Positions 19,210 to 19,572 of a stretch of 19,572 nt of DNA are shown here, one piece after another. Each line of letters starts with the position of its first letter. Position 1 is the stretch's first letter. The translations under genes and the position numbers were made by a program. Under the pieces are notes generated by a model, which was given only the letters and a program-made list of their open reading frames with translations, had not been told where the DNA came from and made no database searches. The DNA comes from Echinostoma caproni (taxonomy: Eukaryota; Platyhelminthes; Trematoda; Plagiorchiida; Echinostomatidae), in contig UZAN01043102.1 of NCBI GenBank assembly GCA_900618425.1, forward strand, positions 2,475 through 22,046, given 5' to 3'.

Positions 19210-19359
19210 CTCCCTAGAGCATGCAAGCACACAACTAAGCGATTCCAGAAGCGCTGGAATTCGACTGAAACTTTTCACGTGGCCGTCCGGGGTTACGGGA
19301 TAGTAAAAAATCTACAGTTAGTTTGGTAAAGTAGAACAAGAAGGATACGTTCTCAAGGC

Positions 19360-19381
19360 ATATATATATATATATATATAT
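19360..19381. repeat. (AT)11 dinucleotide microsatellite
   Basis: Perfect alternating A/T run of 22 bases. Confidence 0.95.
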
Positions 19382-19572
19382 GTATTATTTCCAATTGAAG
19401 TGTATCACATTCCAATAGGTTTCACAATAGGCAGGTGGCCCAGAAACCAAGGATATGTTAGCGGGCCCGTTTTTTTAGATGAATCTTTGCCGGTGGTGCG
19501 GTACTATGACTTTTAGGGTTTAGTTATATGATCGCAGACAACCACGAAAAATCGATACGCAGCACGACTTAT
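19382..19572. other. No gene seen at right edge
   Basis: Unique-looking sequence to the end of the window. No frame, repeat or RNA structure supported. Confidence 0.5.

Overview
The window reads as non-coding eukaryotic DNA, most probably from a parasitic flatworm (trematode). It is moderately AT-rich by eye and stop-dense in all frames. It carries di-, tri- and tetranucleotide microsatellites and isolated single-base Ns typical of a draft assembly. It also holds the 3' tail of a non-LTR retrotransposon whose reverse-transcriptase C-terminus has the wording familiar from fluke RTE-like elements (LHRLRWLGHVLRM, RLPRRAMFA, KTWHEGMKTLT, LPGWGLRDDRNRWLETL). A liver-fluke-type genome (Opisthorchiidae such as Clonorchis or Opisthorchis) would fit, but the species is inference. 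Nothing resembles a prokaryotic operon: no gene strings, no ribosome-binding-site pattern and no long ORF.

Layout. The left edge is a (TAG)n microsatellite cut by the window. Positions 33-4368 hold no recognisable gene, only a few medium-length open frames of uncertain status. Positions 4369-4920 (minus strand) are a broken retrotransposon tail, inside which one 52-58 bp segment encoding the RLPRRAMFA motif is tandemly triplicated. Positions 5430-5583 form a strong foldback (arms about 55 bp). It is followed almost directly by copy A of a dispersed repeat (about 5608-6004, plus). Copy B of the same repeat lies inverted 6 kb away (about 12240-12660, minus). Positions 6005-12239 and 12661-15013 are otherwise featureless. 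The right part has two exon-like open frames with plausible splice signals (15014-15325 plus; 17313-17557 minus). It also has a (GTCA)16 array at 17046-17109 and a (TA)11 array at 19360-19381. At 19051-19209 (minus) a short ORF combines a clear signal-peptide-like start with the first part of a Kunitz-inhibitor-like cysteine pattern, ending in a stop where a Kunitz cysteine is expected.

How the parts fit together: this looks like intergenic or long-intron sequence built from old, decayed repeats. No pathway or multi-gene system can be assembled from it, and I found no convincing undescribed system. The most specific observations are the triplication inside the retrotransposon motif, the foldback next to repeat A, the inverted A/B repeat pair and the Kunitz-like remnant.
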